A stretch of DNA of 14,628 bases from a bacterium (GCA_013791675.1 VMTI01000002.1:1-14628), one strand, 5' to 3'. Positions 5,650 through 13,401 are shown, counted from the first letter of the stretch. Notes: generated by a model from the sequence alone, not told the origin. Translations and numbers: made by a program.

Positions 5650-6551
5650 TTTGGCTTGCGGGAAATAAGGGAATGCTGGGCAGCGATTTAGAGAAGCTTC
5701 TTAAAGAATCCGGCGCAGGGTTTATATCAAGCGACAGAGAAGTGGATATAAGCGACATCGCGGCGGTTGAAAAATTTCTCGGCAACAGGAAAATCGAGTG
5801 GATTATTAACGCCGCCGCCTATACCGACGTTGACGGCTCCGAAAGCGATAAGGAAACGGCCTTTCGGGTGAATGCGGAAGCTGTCAGAAACCTTGCGGAA
5901 ACAGCCGCCGCCCGCTCTGCGGGGCTTGTTCACATATCCACTGATTACATCTTTGACGGTAAAAATAAATCCGGCTATAGCGAGGATGATAAACCTTCCC
6001 CCATCAATACCTACGGAATGAGCAAACTCAAAGGCGAAATGTATGCCAGAGATATTCTTCCGGAGCATTACATTATCAGGACATCGTGGCTTTATGGCGC
6101 GGGAGGCAGAAATTTTGTTTTTACGATGTTAGATATTCTCGGCCGCAAAGACGAAATTAAAGTTGTTTCCGACCAGAGGGGCTCTCCGACATATTCCGCG
6201 GACCTGGCGGGATTACTGTTAAACATAATAAGCGAAAAGCGCCTCGGATTCGGCACATATAATTTCAGCAACGGAGGTTCGTGCAGCTGGTATGAATTCG
6301 CCTGCGCGATTTACGGCATGGGCATGGAGCTTGGCATATTGAAAAAAGAAGTGAATATCGTGCCCGTGGACACTTCCGCGTTTCCGCGGCCCGCCGCGCG
6401 TCCGGCTTATTCGCTGCTGCTCAAGGATAAAATTAAAAACTCCGGTATAACCGTGAGAGATTGGAAAGATGCTCTCGGCGATTTCATGCGCTCCGCGGAA
6501 TTCCTTAAAAGGGCAGCGGGCGGAGAGGGTATTGACAATGAAATTGAATAA
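5646..6551 (+). CDS. rfbD: dTDP-4-dehydrorhamnose reductase-like NDP-sugar reductase
   Basis: This protein of 301 residues belongs to the extended SDR family and reduces a 4-keto NDP-sugar with NAD(P)H, normally the last step of dTDP-rhamnose synthesis. It shows the nucleotide-binding loop GNKGMLG (Gly6, Gly9, Gly12), INAAAYTDVDGSE, HISTDYIFDG, the catalytic Tyr123-x3-Lys127 (TYGMSK), RTSWLYG and the RPAYSLL segment typical of RfbD. The start is GTG 5646, overlapping the preceding stop. Promoter B begins in the last codons (TTGACA 6532-6537). Given the unusual RmlC-like partner, the product may be rhamnose or another deoxysugar. Confidence 0.9.
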   Translation: MIWLAGNKGMLGSDLEKLLKESGAGFISSDREVDISDIAAVEKFLGNRKIEWIINAAAYTDVDGSESDKETAFRVNAEAVRNLAETAAARSAGLVHISTDYIFDGKNKSGYSEDDKPSPINTYGMSKLKGEMYARDILPEHYIIRTSWLYGAGGRNFVFTMLDILGRKDEIKVVSDQRGSPTYSADLAGLLLNIISEKRLGFGTYNFSNGGSCSWYEFACAIYGMGMELGILKKEVNIVPVDTSAFPRPAARPAYSLLLKDKIKNSGITVRDWKDALGDFMRSAEFLKRAAGGEGIDNEIE

Positions 6552-6560
6552 GCGTATAAT
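6532..6560 (+). promoter_or_regulatory. Consensus promoter B, before the nucleotidyltransferase gene
   Basis: TTGACA (6532-6537), a 17-base spacer and TATAAT (6555-6560) repeat promoter A exactly in boxes and spacing. The spacer itself is not conserved. The -35 box lies inside the end of the rfbD-like gene. It gives the second half of the locus its own transcription start near 6567. Confidence 0.82.
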
Positions 6561-6562
6561 AT

Positions 6563-6580
6563 GTTCAGAACGCATTGAAC
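6563..6580 (+). promoter_or_regulatory. Putative operator B (GTTCA-N8-TGAAC)
   Basis: GTTCAGAACGCATTGAAC matches operator A at 16 of 18 positions with both half sites intact. Bases 6555-6588 match 2567-2600 at 31 of 34 positions, including the ATG. The leader has no clear Shine-Dalgarno sequence in either copy. Confidence 0.6.
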
Positions 6581-6583
6581 GCT

Positions 6584-7078
6584 ATGAATAAGATTTTAAA
6601 AATAGAAAAACTCGCGAAACTGCTGGAGGGGATAAAAGCCGATGGTAAAAAGGTTGTTCTCTGCCACGGCTGCTTTGACCTTATGCATCCAGGGCATATA
6701 AAACATTTTCAGGCGGCAAAGAAAATGGGAGATATACTTGTTGTGACGGTTACCCCCGACAAGTTCGTCAGAAAGCAGAAAGGCGAGAACCGTCCTGTGT
6801 TTAATGAAAAATTAAGGGCAGAGAGCGTTGCGGCGCTCGAGTGCGTGGATTTTGCCGCAATCAATAAATGGCCGGATCCGGTGAAAACTATTAAGTTGCT
6901 GAAGCCGGATATTTACGTCAAGGGTCAGGAATATGAGCGGGATAAGGTGAAGATCGGCGAGCTCCAGAAAGATTTGAAGGCGGTGGAGTCTGCGGGAGGA
7001 ACAATGGCTTTTACACATGAGAAAGTTTATTCTTCAACGGAATTACTGGAAAAACATTTTATTAAAAATGAAAATTGA
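6584..7078 (+). CDS. Stand-alone sugar-phosphate nucleotidyltransferase (RfaE2/HldE C-domain type)
   Basis: This protein of 164 residues is a cytidylyltransferase-fold enzyme that would join a sugar 1-phosphate to a nucleotide (ADP or CDP). The motif HGCFDLMHPGHIKHF contains an intact HPGH signature (His35, His38), which binds the nucleotide phosphates. Further on are RPVFNEKLRAE, KPDIYVKGQEY and the SSTELL segment, matching the SSTRLI element of RfaE-type enzymes. The start ATG 6584 lies 24 bases after the -10 box and opposite the same ATG position in the repeated module at 2596. It overlaps the fusion gene by 11 bases. It may supply the activity that the fused domain next door appears to have lost. 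Confidence 0.88.
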   Translation: MNKILKIEKLAKLLEGIKADGKKVVLCHGCFDLMHPGHIKHFQAAKKMGDILVVTVTPDKFVRKQKGENRPVFNEKLRAESVAALECVDFAAINKWPDPVKTIKLLKPDIYVKGQEYERDKVKIGELQKDLKAVESAGGTMAFTHEKVYSSTELLEKHFIKNEN

Positions 7079-8591
7079 TAAAAAAATAAAATCCGCGGAT
7101 GAGATCAAGGATATGGTGCGGGCACTGAAAAAAACCGGCAAAATTAGCGTTTTAAGCGTCGGAATTTTTGATATTCTTCACCCTGGAATAATAAGGCATC
7201 TTCAGCGCGCTAAGAAGCAGGGTGATATATTAATTGCGGCAGTGATAAGGAATGGGGACGTGAAAAAAGGCCCGGAACGGCCTATTTTTGATGAGCAATT
7301 ACGCCTTGAAAATGCCGCGTCAATTGAATTTGTGGATTTTGTGTGTCTTGTGGATAATAAAAAATCTCTTGAATGCGTAAAAAAGATAAAGCCGGATATT
7401 TTTGCCCGTGGCGAGAGTTTAAAAAAGCGTGATGAGCAGGCGATGAAAATGCTTGAAAAAGAAGAAAAGTCTATCAAGTCCTCCGGCTGTGAAATTTATG
7501 CAACCGGTAATATCAGCAGCTCGACAAACATAATTAATCAGTTTCTTGATTTATATTCCGCTGAAACAAAAAAATATTTAAGTAAGATGCGGGAAAAATA
7601 CGGAGCGGCCGAGATAATAAAGAAGATTAATGGCCTGCAGGATATGAAAGTTCTTGTTATAGGGGATGGGATAATAGACGAATATCATTATTGTGAATCC
7701 ATGCGCAGATCATCCAAGGAGCCGCTTGTCGTCAATAGATATTTGCGCAAAGAGGTTTTTGCGGGGGGCGCTTTTGCCGCGGCGAATCATATGGCCGGCA
7801 TTTGTAATGAAGTAAAATTATTATCTGTACTTGGGGAAAAGGAAAGCCGTGAAAAATTTATTAGGCGGCATTTGAACAAAAATATAAAACCGGATTTTTT
7901 TTACCGCAAAGATTCTACGACGATAATAAAAAGAAGGTATCTGGAAGATTACAGAAGCAGAAAGCTTTTTGAGATATGTTATATGGATAAAGGCGATATT
8001 TCCAAAAAAGAAGAAGATGCCGTTTTAAAATATCTGAGAAAAGAAGTTTCCAAGTACGATTTGGTTCTTGCGCTGGATTTCGGTCACGGTTTGTTAACAG
8101 AGAAAATTATCAGGTTTCTGGAAAAGAAAGCAAAATTTCTTGCCGTTAACGCCCAGACGAACAGCGCTAACACGGGTTTTAATATGATTACGAAATATAA
8201 AAAAGTTGATTTCGGATGTTTAACGGAACTTGAAGCGCGTTTATCCTGCCATGATGAATACGGAAGCATAGAAAATGTTATTAAAAATTTGGCAGGACAG
8301 CTAAATACAAAAAATATTATTATGACCAGAGGGAAATACGGCTCTATGGGCTTTAATTCCGGGAGCGGTTTTGAATACACCCCCGCGCTTTCCTCAAAAG
8401 TCGTTGATATGGTCGGTGCAGGCGACGCTTTCTTTTCATTCGCGGCGCCATGCGCGGCAAAAAAAATGCCGATGGATATAGTTTCTTTTGTGGGGAATGT
8501 CGCAGGAGCGATTGCCGTCGGAATTGTGTGCAACAAAGAACCTGTGAGCAAGAATAAGTTATTGGAGTTTATAAATACGCTTTTGGCGTAA
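7068..8591 (+). CDS. Nucleotidyltransferase-PfkB kinase fusion (HldE-like, reversed domain order)
   Basis: This protein of 507 residues has two domains. Residues about 15-170 are a paralogue of the preceding protein (GIFDILHPG, RPIFDEQLRLEN, KPDIFARGESL, SSSTNII), but the HIGH motif reads HPGI (His38, Ile41), so activity is doubtful. Residues about 193-505 are a PfkB/ribokinase-type sugar kinase: MKVLVIGDGIIDEYHYC, the GG element in VFAGGAFAAANHMAG, and the ATP/anion-hole motif GAGD (Gly450-Asp453, Asp453 the likely base). This resembles HldE (RfaE), which phosphorylates heptose 7-phosphate and adenylylates the 1-phosphate, but HldE has the kinase first. ATG 7068 is chosen because it overlaps the upstream gene by only 11 bases and starts at the domain. 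An in-frame TTG lies at 7017. Confidence 0.88.
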   Translation: MKIDKKIKSADEIKDMVRALKKTGKISVLSVGIFDILHPGIIRHLQRAKKQGDILIAAVIRNGDVKKGPERPIFDEQLRLENAASIEFVDFVCLVDNKKSLECVKKIKPDIFARGESLKKRDEQAMKMLEKEEKSIKSSGCEIYATGNISSSTNIINQFLDLYSAETKKYLSKMREKYGAAEIIKKINGLQDMKVLVIGDGIIDEYHYCESMRRSSKEPLVVNRYLRKEVFAGGAFAAANHMAGICNEVKLLSVLGEKESREKFIRRHLNKNIKPDFFYRKDSTTIIKRRYLEDYRSRKLFEICYMDKGDISKKEEDAVLKYLRKEVSKYDLVLALDFGHGLLTEKIIRFLEKKAKFLAVNAQTNSANTGFNMITKYKKVDFGCLTELEARLSCHDEYGSIENVIKNLAGQLNTKNIIMTRGKYGSMGFNSGSGFEYTPALSSKVVDMVGAGDAFFSFAAPCAAKKMPMDIVSFVGNVAGAIAVGIVCNKEPVSKNKLLEFINTLLA

Positions 8592-8605
8592 AGGAGCGTT
8601 GCCTT

Positions 8606-9490
8606 ATGGGATTAAATAAGGGTGGATTGAGAATTTTAATAAGAGAGCATAAGAAAAAAAGATTTGAGGAACCTATATTAACATTGGGAAGGGAATGTGT
8701 ATATGCCACTGTGGATGAAATAAAAAAAATATTAGTGAGTGAGGGACTCAAACCGGCGGACATTGATCCGAATCTTTCCTTAATTACGAATATTCCCGAT
8801 TGGCAAAATACTCCTAAAGCAAAATATACAAGTGATGTTGTTTTTTTTAATCTAATGGGTATTAAAGAGATATATGCTTTAGATATTTCTGATTATGAAA
8901 AACCAGATTATATGTGGGATATAAATATACCTATACCAATAGATATGGAAAACCGTTTCGGTATTGTAATTGATAGCGGCACGATGGAACATATATTTGA
9001 TGTAAGAAGTGCCTTTGCTAATATATTCAGATTACTTAAAATAGGAGGGCGCATCATACATATGAGCCCTGCATCAAATTATATAGGGCATAGTTTATAT
9101 CAGTTTACTCCGGGGTTATTTTATGATTATTACAACGCAAACAAATTTACTGATTTAAGATGTTTTATTATGGAACATTCAGTTCGCAAACCGGAAAGAA
9201 TCGCTTCTAAATTATATAAATGTGGTGCGTCAAACTATAATTGCCTTTTTATATCATCTAAGCGGTTAGCGGTAATATTTCATGCGGAGAAAACCCCTTC
9301 ATCCACTTATAACGTTATTCCCTATCAAGGCGTTATAGGCGATGCACAGAGTGAATCTCCTGTGAGTTCCTTAAAATTTCAGAGAATTAAAAAGTTTGTC
9401 CCTTTATTTATATGGCGGTTTGTAAGGAGTGTTGTTTATCTGAGATTTAGAAACAAGGCGAAAGTTTATGAATATATTGGCAAAATATAA
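8606..9490 (+). CDS. Methyltransferase-like protein, AT-rich
   Basis: This protein of 294 residues carries a degenerate class I SAM methyltransferase core: IYALDISDYE, FGIVIDSGTMEHIFDVRSAFANIFRLLKIGGRIIHMSPASN, comparable to the acidic loop, motif IV and the post-core strand of Methyltransf_11/23 proteins. A classical glycine-rich motif I is not visible, so catalysis is not assured. The C-terminal part is basic. AAGGAG (8591-8596) precedes ATG 8606, and the start lies 14 bases after the kinase gene. It is visibly more AT-rich than its neighbours, with many ATA codons, which hints at separate acquisition. It probably modifies a sugar or glycan. Confidence 0.75.
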   Translation: MGLNKGGLRILIREHKKKRFEEPILTLGRECVYATVDEIKKILVSEGLKPADIDPNLSLITNIPDWQNTPKAKYTSDVVFFNLMGIKEIYALDISDYEKPDYMWDINIPIPIDMENRFGIVIDSGTMEHIFDVRSAFANIFRLLKIGGRIIHMSPASNYIGHSLYQFTPGLFYDYYNANKFTDLRCFIMEHSVRKPERIASKLYKCGASNYNCLFISSKRLAVIFHAEKTPSSTYNVIPYQGVIGDAQSESPVSSLKFQRIKKFVPLFIWRFVRSVVYLRFRNKAKVYEYIGKI

Positions 9491-9543
9491 ATGCATTAAA
9501 TATTTTGGGAAAGAGGACTGAATAAACTTTTTTAGGGGTGCTA

Positions 9544-10119
9544 ATGAAAGATTTTATAAAAAATTATTATTTTGAAATTAAGAATTTGTTTGATTCAATC
9601 AAAATGACAGATAATAGGAGAAAAGTATTGAATTTTTTTGAAGGGGTTTATAGAGCAGCGGAGCTGATTAAAAAACAAATAGTATCCGGCAAGAAGCTTA
9701 TTTTCATCGGTAACGGCGCCAGTGCCTCAATTTCAAGTCATTTAGCGACGGACTACTGGAAAAACGGCGGGATGAGGGCCATTGCATTTAATGACGCGGC
9801 GTTAATTACCTGTGTTTCAAACGATATAGGGTATAAACATGTTTTTGAAAAATCCATTGAGATGTTTGCGGATAAAGGGGATATTCTTATCGCAATCAGC
9901 AGTTCGGGTAAATCGGAAAATATTTTGAGAGGCGTCAAAATGGCAAAAAAGAAAAAATGTAAAATTATCACTCTTTCCGGTTTTAAAAGTGAAAATCCTC
10001 TGCGAAAACTGGGGAATCTCAATTTTTATGTTCCTTCATCTGTTTACGGCCATGTTGAAATTCTGCATCATTCTATATGCCACTGCATATTGGAATATAT
10101 AATGGAAAGCAGAAAATGA
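9544..10119 (+). CDS. SIS-domain isomerase, GmhA (phosphoheptose isomerase)-like
   Basis: This protein of 191 residues matches the GmhA/DiaA group along its length: FIGNGASASISSHLATDYWK (Gly56 onwards), AITFND-like AIAFNDAALITCVSNDIGYKHVFEKSIEMFADKGDILI region, phosphate loop SSSGKSENIL (about 119-126), and the terminal HVEILHHSICHCILEYI helix with the conserved histidines. GmhA converts sedoheptulose 7-phosphate to D-glycero-D-manno-heptose 7-phosphate. With the adjacent kinase and nucleotidyltransferase genes it fits an NDP-heptose route. The usual acidic residue of the HxxEE segment is Asp here, so another ketose phosphate is possible. AGGGG (9534-9538) suits ATG 9544 better than GTG 9538. 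The stop overlaps the next ATG. Confidence 0.85.
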   Translation: MKDFIKNYYFEIKNLFDSIKMTDNRRKVLNFFEGVYRAAELIKKQIVSGKKLIFIGNGASASISSHLATDYWKNGGMRAIAFNDAALITCVSNDIGYKHVFEKSIEMFADKGDILIAISSSGKSENILRGVKMAKKKKCKIITLSGFKSENPLRKLGNLNFYVPSSVYGHVEILHHSICHCILEYIMESRK

Positions 10120-11117
10120 AAAATAAAAAAGCGATTGTCACCGGCGGCGCGGGCTTTATCGGCGGCCATCTGGTTGAAATGCTTATTGAAAAAGGATATA
10201 GCGTAACCGTTATTGATAATTTCGCGACGGGGAGAATTGAAAATTTAGACGCTGTAAAAAAGAGCGCCCTACTCTCGGTGAGAAATGCCGATATAGCGGA
10301 TTTTTCCAAAATTAAAGATTATTTCAAGGGCATAGACTATGTTTTTCATCTGGCCGCACTTGCCGATATTGTTCCTTCAATTCAGAGGCCGCTGGATTAT
10401 CACCGGGCCAATGTTGACGGCACAATTTTCGTTCTTGAGGCTTCGCGCCTCGCGGGAGTTTCAAGGTTCGTTTATACGGCAAGTTCCTCCTGCTATGGTT
10501 TGCCCGATGAAACGCCTACATCCGAGACTGCCGCTATAAGGCCTATGTATCCTTACGCATTAACAAAATATATGGGAGAACAGTATGCGCTCAACTGGAA
10601 TAAGATTTATAAACTGCCGGTCGTAGCTTTGAGGCTTTTTAATGTTTACGGCCCAAGAGCAAGGACGACGGGAACTTACGGGGCCGTTTTCGGTGTATTT
10701 CTAGCTCAAAAGCTGGCCGGTAAAGCATTTACAGTTGTAGGCAACGGCAAACAAACAAGGGATTTTACATTCGTGAGCGATGTCGCGGGCGCGTTTGTAA
10801 AAGCGGCGGAATCGGATATCAGCGGCGAGATTTTTAACGTCGGTTCCGGCGGCACGTACAGCGTAAATAAATTAGTGGGACTGTTGGGCGGTGAAGTAAT
10901 CCATATACCTAAGCGTCCGGGGGAGCCCGACTGCACTTTTGCGGATATAAACAAGATTAGAAAAGCGCTTGGCTGGGAGCCGGAAGTGAAGTTTGAGGAC
11001 GGCGTAAAAATTATGCTTGAAAATATTGAAATGTGGAGAAAAGCGCCGGTGTGGGATGAGAATTCCATTTCAAAAGAAACTTCCGATTGGTTTAAATATC
11101 TGGGTGATGAAGAATAA
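10116..11117 (+). CDS. NAD-dependent NDP-sugar epimerase/dehydratase
   Basis: This protein of 333 residues belongs to the extended SDR family, of the GalE/WbpP type. It has the Rossmann loop TGGAGFIGG (Gly10-Gly16), VIDNFATGR, VFHLAALADI, the catalytic Ser in TASSSCYG and Tyr147-x3-Lys151 (YPYALTKYMGEQYALNW), then RLFNVYGPRA and DFTFVSDVAGAF. It likely epimerises a nucleotide sugar at C4 or a nearby carbon with bound NAD. The C-terminal segment WRKAPVWDENSI with SDWFKYLG is a tail found in a subset of such epimerases. ATG 10116 overlaps the SIS gene stop (ATGA), so they are coupled. It could replace HldD or make a different epimer; the substrate is not fixed by the sequence. Confidence 0.88.
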   Translation: MKNKKAIVTGGAGFIGGHLVEMLIEKGYSVTVIDNFATGRIENLDAVKKSALLSVRNADIADFSKIKDYFKGIDYVFHLAALADIVPSIQRPLDYHRANVDGTIFVLEASRLAGVSRFVYTASSSCYGLPDETPTSETAAIRPMYPYALTKYMGEQYALNWNKIYKLPVVALRLFNVYGPRARTTGTYGAVFGVFLAQKLAGKAFTVVGNGKQTRDFTFVSDVAGAFVKAAESDISGEIFNVGSGGTYSVNKLVGLLGGEVIHIPKRPGEPDCTFADINKIRKALGWEPEVKFEDGVKIMLENIEMWRKAPVWDENSISKETSDWFKYLGDEE

Positions 11118-11149
11118 AATGGTACGAAAAGCGATAAAGGAATTTCAGA

Positions 11150-12217
11150 ATGGATAAATATGGAATAGATAGTCACAAACTTATGTACCATGTGCAGCGT
11201 GTTCATAATTGGATGGACGGGAAAATTATTTACCCTATATATATGGAAGTAAGTCCTTCGGGGGCATGTAATCATAGATGTCTCTATTGCGGCCTTGATT
11301 TCATGGAATACAAACCGCAGTATTTGAAAACCGACGTATTAAAAGAACGGTTATCGGAATTGGGTAAGCTTGGATTAAAAAGCATAATGTATGCCGGAGA
11401 AGGAGAGCCCTTTTTACACAGGGATATGGCGGAAATAATTGAGCACACGAATAAATCGAATATAGATGTTGGGATTACAACCAATGGCGTATTGTTGAAT
11501 AAAAAGGTTGTTGATAGTACTCTTGAATTCACTAATTGGATAAAAGTGAGTATTAACGGAGCGACGAGAAATACTTATTCAAAAATACACCGTACCAAGC
11601 CCGAAGATTTTGACAAAGTGATTGAGAATATGTCTTATGCCGCAAAAGTGAAAAGGGATAATGGTTATTTCTGTACGCTTGGCATGCAGTTGGTGTTATT
11701 GCCTGAAAATTCTCATGAAGTGTTGAAATTAGCCGCGTTGTCAAAAGATATAGGTATGGATTATTTGGTAATCAAACCGTACTCTCAACATCCGCAAAGC
11801 AAAACGACAGAATATAGCGCTATTCAATATGGCGATTATGAATATCTCGGAAATGAATTGAAGAAATTTAATACGGCTGATTTTAATGTTATATTCCGTC
11901 TGCGCGCAATGGAAAAATGGGATGACGGGGGCAGAAATTATCGTCGCTGTTTGGCGCTCCCTTTCTGGTCTTATATTGATGCAGGAGGCAACGTATGGGG
12001 ATGTAGTGTGTATTTAAGAGACGAGCGTTTTTTGTACGGAAATATTTATGAGCAAACATTTCAGGAAATATGGAACGGTGAGAAACGAATGCAATCCCTC
12101 CGCGAGGTTTCCGAAAAACTTGATACTTCTCAATGCAGAGTGAATTGCAGGATGGATGAAATAAACAGGTATCTCTGGAAATTGAAATTTCCGCCCGAAC
12201 ATGTGAATTTTATTTAG
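11150..12217 (+). CDS. Radical SAM protein with partial SPASM-like C-terminus
   Basis: This protein of 355 residues has the 4Fe-4S motif CNHRCLYC (Cys40, Cys44, Cys47) after VSPSGA, followed by YAGEGEPFLHRDM and GITTNGVLL, the usual radical SAM barrel elements. The C-terminal part has CLALPFWSYIDAGGNVWGC (Cys267, Cys285), YGNIYEQTFQEIWNG and CRVNC (Cys329, Cys333), which resembles SPASM or twitch auxiliary-cluster domains. Such proteins make radical changes to peptides, sugars or other small molecules. Its place within the sugar cluster suggests a sugar modification such as epimerisation, dehydration or C-C bond change. AAGGA (11137-11141) is set 8 bases before ATG 11150. Its reaction is unknown. 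Confidence 0.88.
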   Translation: MDKYGIDSHKLMYHVQRVHNWMDGKIIYPIYMEVSPSGACNHRCLYCGLDFMEYKPQYLKTDVLKERLSELGKLGLKSIMYAGEGEPFLHRDMAEIIEHTNKSNIDVGITTNGVLLNKKVVDSTLEFTNWIKVSINGATRNTYSKIHRTKPEDFDKVIENMSYAAKVKRDNGYFCTLGMQLVLLPENSHEVLKLAALSKDIGMDYLVIKPYSQHPQSKTTEYSAIQYGDYEYLGNELKKFNTADFNVIFRLRAMEKWDDGGRNYRRCLALPFWSYIDAGGNVWGCSVYLRDERFLYGNIYEQTFQEIWNGEKRMQSLREVSEKLDTSQCRVNCRMDEINRYLWKLKFPPEHVNFI

Positions 12218-12224
12218 TGCGATT

Positions 12225-12875
12225 ATGAGGTATAAACATATAATTTTTGATTTCGATGGCGTGCTTGTAGAGTCGAATAGCATAAGGTTTGAGGGGTTTA
12301 GGCGTCTTTTTAATAAGTTTTCTGAGAATAATATTGAGCAATTTCTGAAATATGTTATACTAAACGGAGGGTTGTCCCGTTATGAAAAAATAGGATATTT
12401 TTTTGAGAAGATTCGCCATGAAGTAATTTCCCCCGATAATGTCCTGATTTTGGCAGAAAGGTATTCTGGAATAGTTAAGCAAAAAGTAATTTCCGCTGCT
12501 CCTGTAAGAGGCGCTGAGGAATTTTTAAATTCTCACTTCGGAAAATGTGATTTTGCTGTTGTTTCGGGTTCCGATCAGGCAGAGTTGAGGGAAATCTGCC
12601 GTGAACGGGGAATAGATTCTTTCTTTGTTGATATACTGGGGTCACCTGCGGGAAAGGGAGAGAACATTGCCGACTTGTTATCGCGGGCTGGATGGGATAA
12701 AAGGGATTGTGTTTTTGTGGGCGATTCCATAAATGATTTGGACGCGGCAAGAGTTATTGGAATAGCTTTTATTGCAAGAGATTCCGGCACGACGGATTGG
12801 CGTTTGGTCAAAGACGTTCATTTTATCGGCGATCTTTCGGAATTGGAATCATGTTTGAATTCATTAGATAAATAA
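12225..12875 (+). CDS. HAD family hydrolase (beta-phosphoglucomutase/phosphatase-like)
   Basis: This cytoplasmic protein of 216 residues has all HAD motifs: motif I DFDGVLVES (Asp9 nucleophile, Asp11 acid/base), a helical cap about residues 17-85 (subfamily I), motif II VVSGS, a lysine in the SPAGKGENI stretch, and motif IV FVGDSINDLDAA (Asp167, Asp171). It probably removes a phosphate from a sugar phosphate. In a heptose pathway it would stand where GmhB acts, but GmhB belongs to a different, capless HAD group, so this would be a non-homologous replacement, or it acts elsewhere. It starts 7 bases after the radical SAM gene with a weak ribosome binding site. Confidence 0.88.
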   Translation: MRYKHIIFDFDGVLVESNSIRFEGFRRLFNKFSENNIEQFLKYVILNGGLSRYEKIGYFFEKIRHEVISPDNVLILAERYSGIVKQKVISAAPVRGAEEFLNSHFGKCDFAVVSGSDQAELREICRERGIDSFFVDILGSPAGKGENIADLLSRAGWDKRDCVFVGDSINDLDAARVIGIAFIARDSGTTDWRLVKDVHFIGDLSELESCLNSLDK

Positions 12876-12888
12876 CGGAGGTGTTGTT

Positions 12889-13401
12889 ATGAAAAAGGCA
12901 GTAATTATCACGGCGCAAAATTTTCAGGATGAAGAGTTTACCTATCCATATTACAGACTTTTAGAAGAAGGTTTTTCAGTTGAAGTTGCCACGCCGGATA
13001 AGGCTGTGGTTTACGGTAAGTATGGGGTACCCGCAAGACCCACGATGGACACCAAGGATTTAAAAGCGGTCGATTATGATCTCGTTGTTCTGCCGGGCGG
13101 ATTCGAAGCGCCCGACAGGTTGAGAATAAGAAAGGAAGTGCTCAGTTTTGTAAAAGAGATGTATGATATGAAAAAACTGGTCGCGGCAATTTGTCATGGC
13201 CCGTGGATATGTATTTCAGCGGGTATTATGAAAGGTAAAAAAGCCACCGGTTATATTTCCATCGCCGATGATATCAGAAATGCCGGCGCCGTTTATCTCG
13301 AGGAAAAAGTTGTGATTGACGGTAATCTTATTACTGCACCGCACTATAAAAACAACGGCGATTTCATGAAAGCAGTAATTAAGTTTCTCAATGAGAAATA
13401 A
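12889..13401 (+). CDS. DJ-1/PfpI family protein
   Basis: This protein of 170 residues is of usual PfpI length. The nucleophile-elbow motif AICHGPW carries Cys102 and His103, and Glu15 or Glu16 in FQDEEF supplies the family's conserved acid. LVVLPGGFEAPDRLR is also typical. Members include glyoxalase III, deglycase-like and protease-like proteins, and the family label does not settle the role. It sits in the sugar run with a strong GGAGGT (12877-12882) before ATG 12889, so it may be well translated. It could protect against reactive carbonyls made by neighbouring enzymes, but that is inference. Confidence 0.9.
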   Translation: MKKAVIITAQNFQDEEFTYPYYRLLEEGFSVEVATPDKAVVYGKYGVPARPTMDTKDLKAVDYDLVVLPGGFEAPDRLRIRKEVLSFVKEMYDMKKLVAAICHGPWICISAGIMKGKKATGYISIADDIRNAGAVYLEEKVVIDGNLITAPHYKNNGDFMKAVIKFLNEK

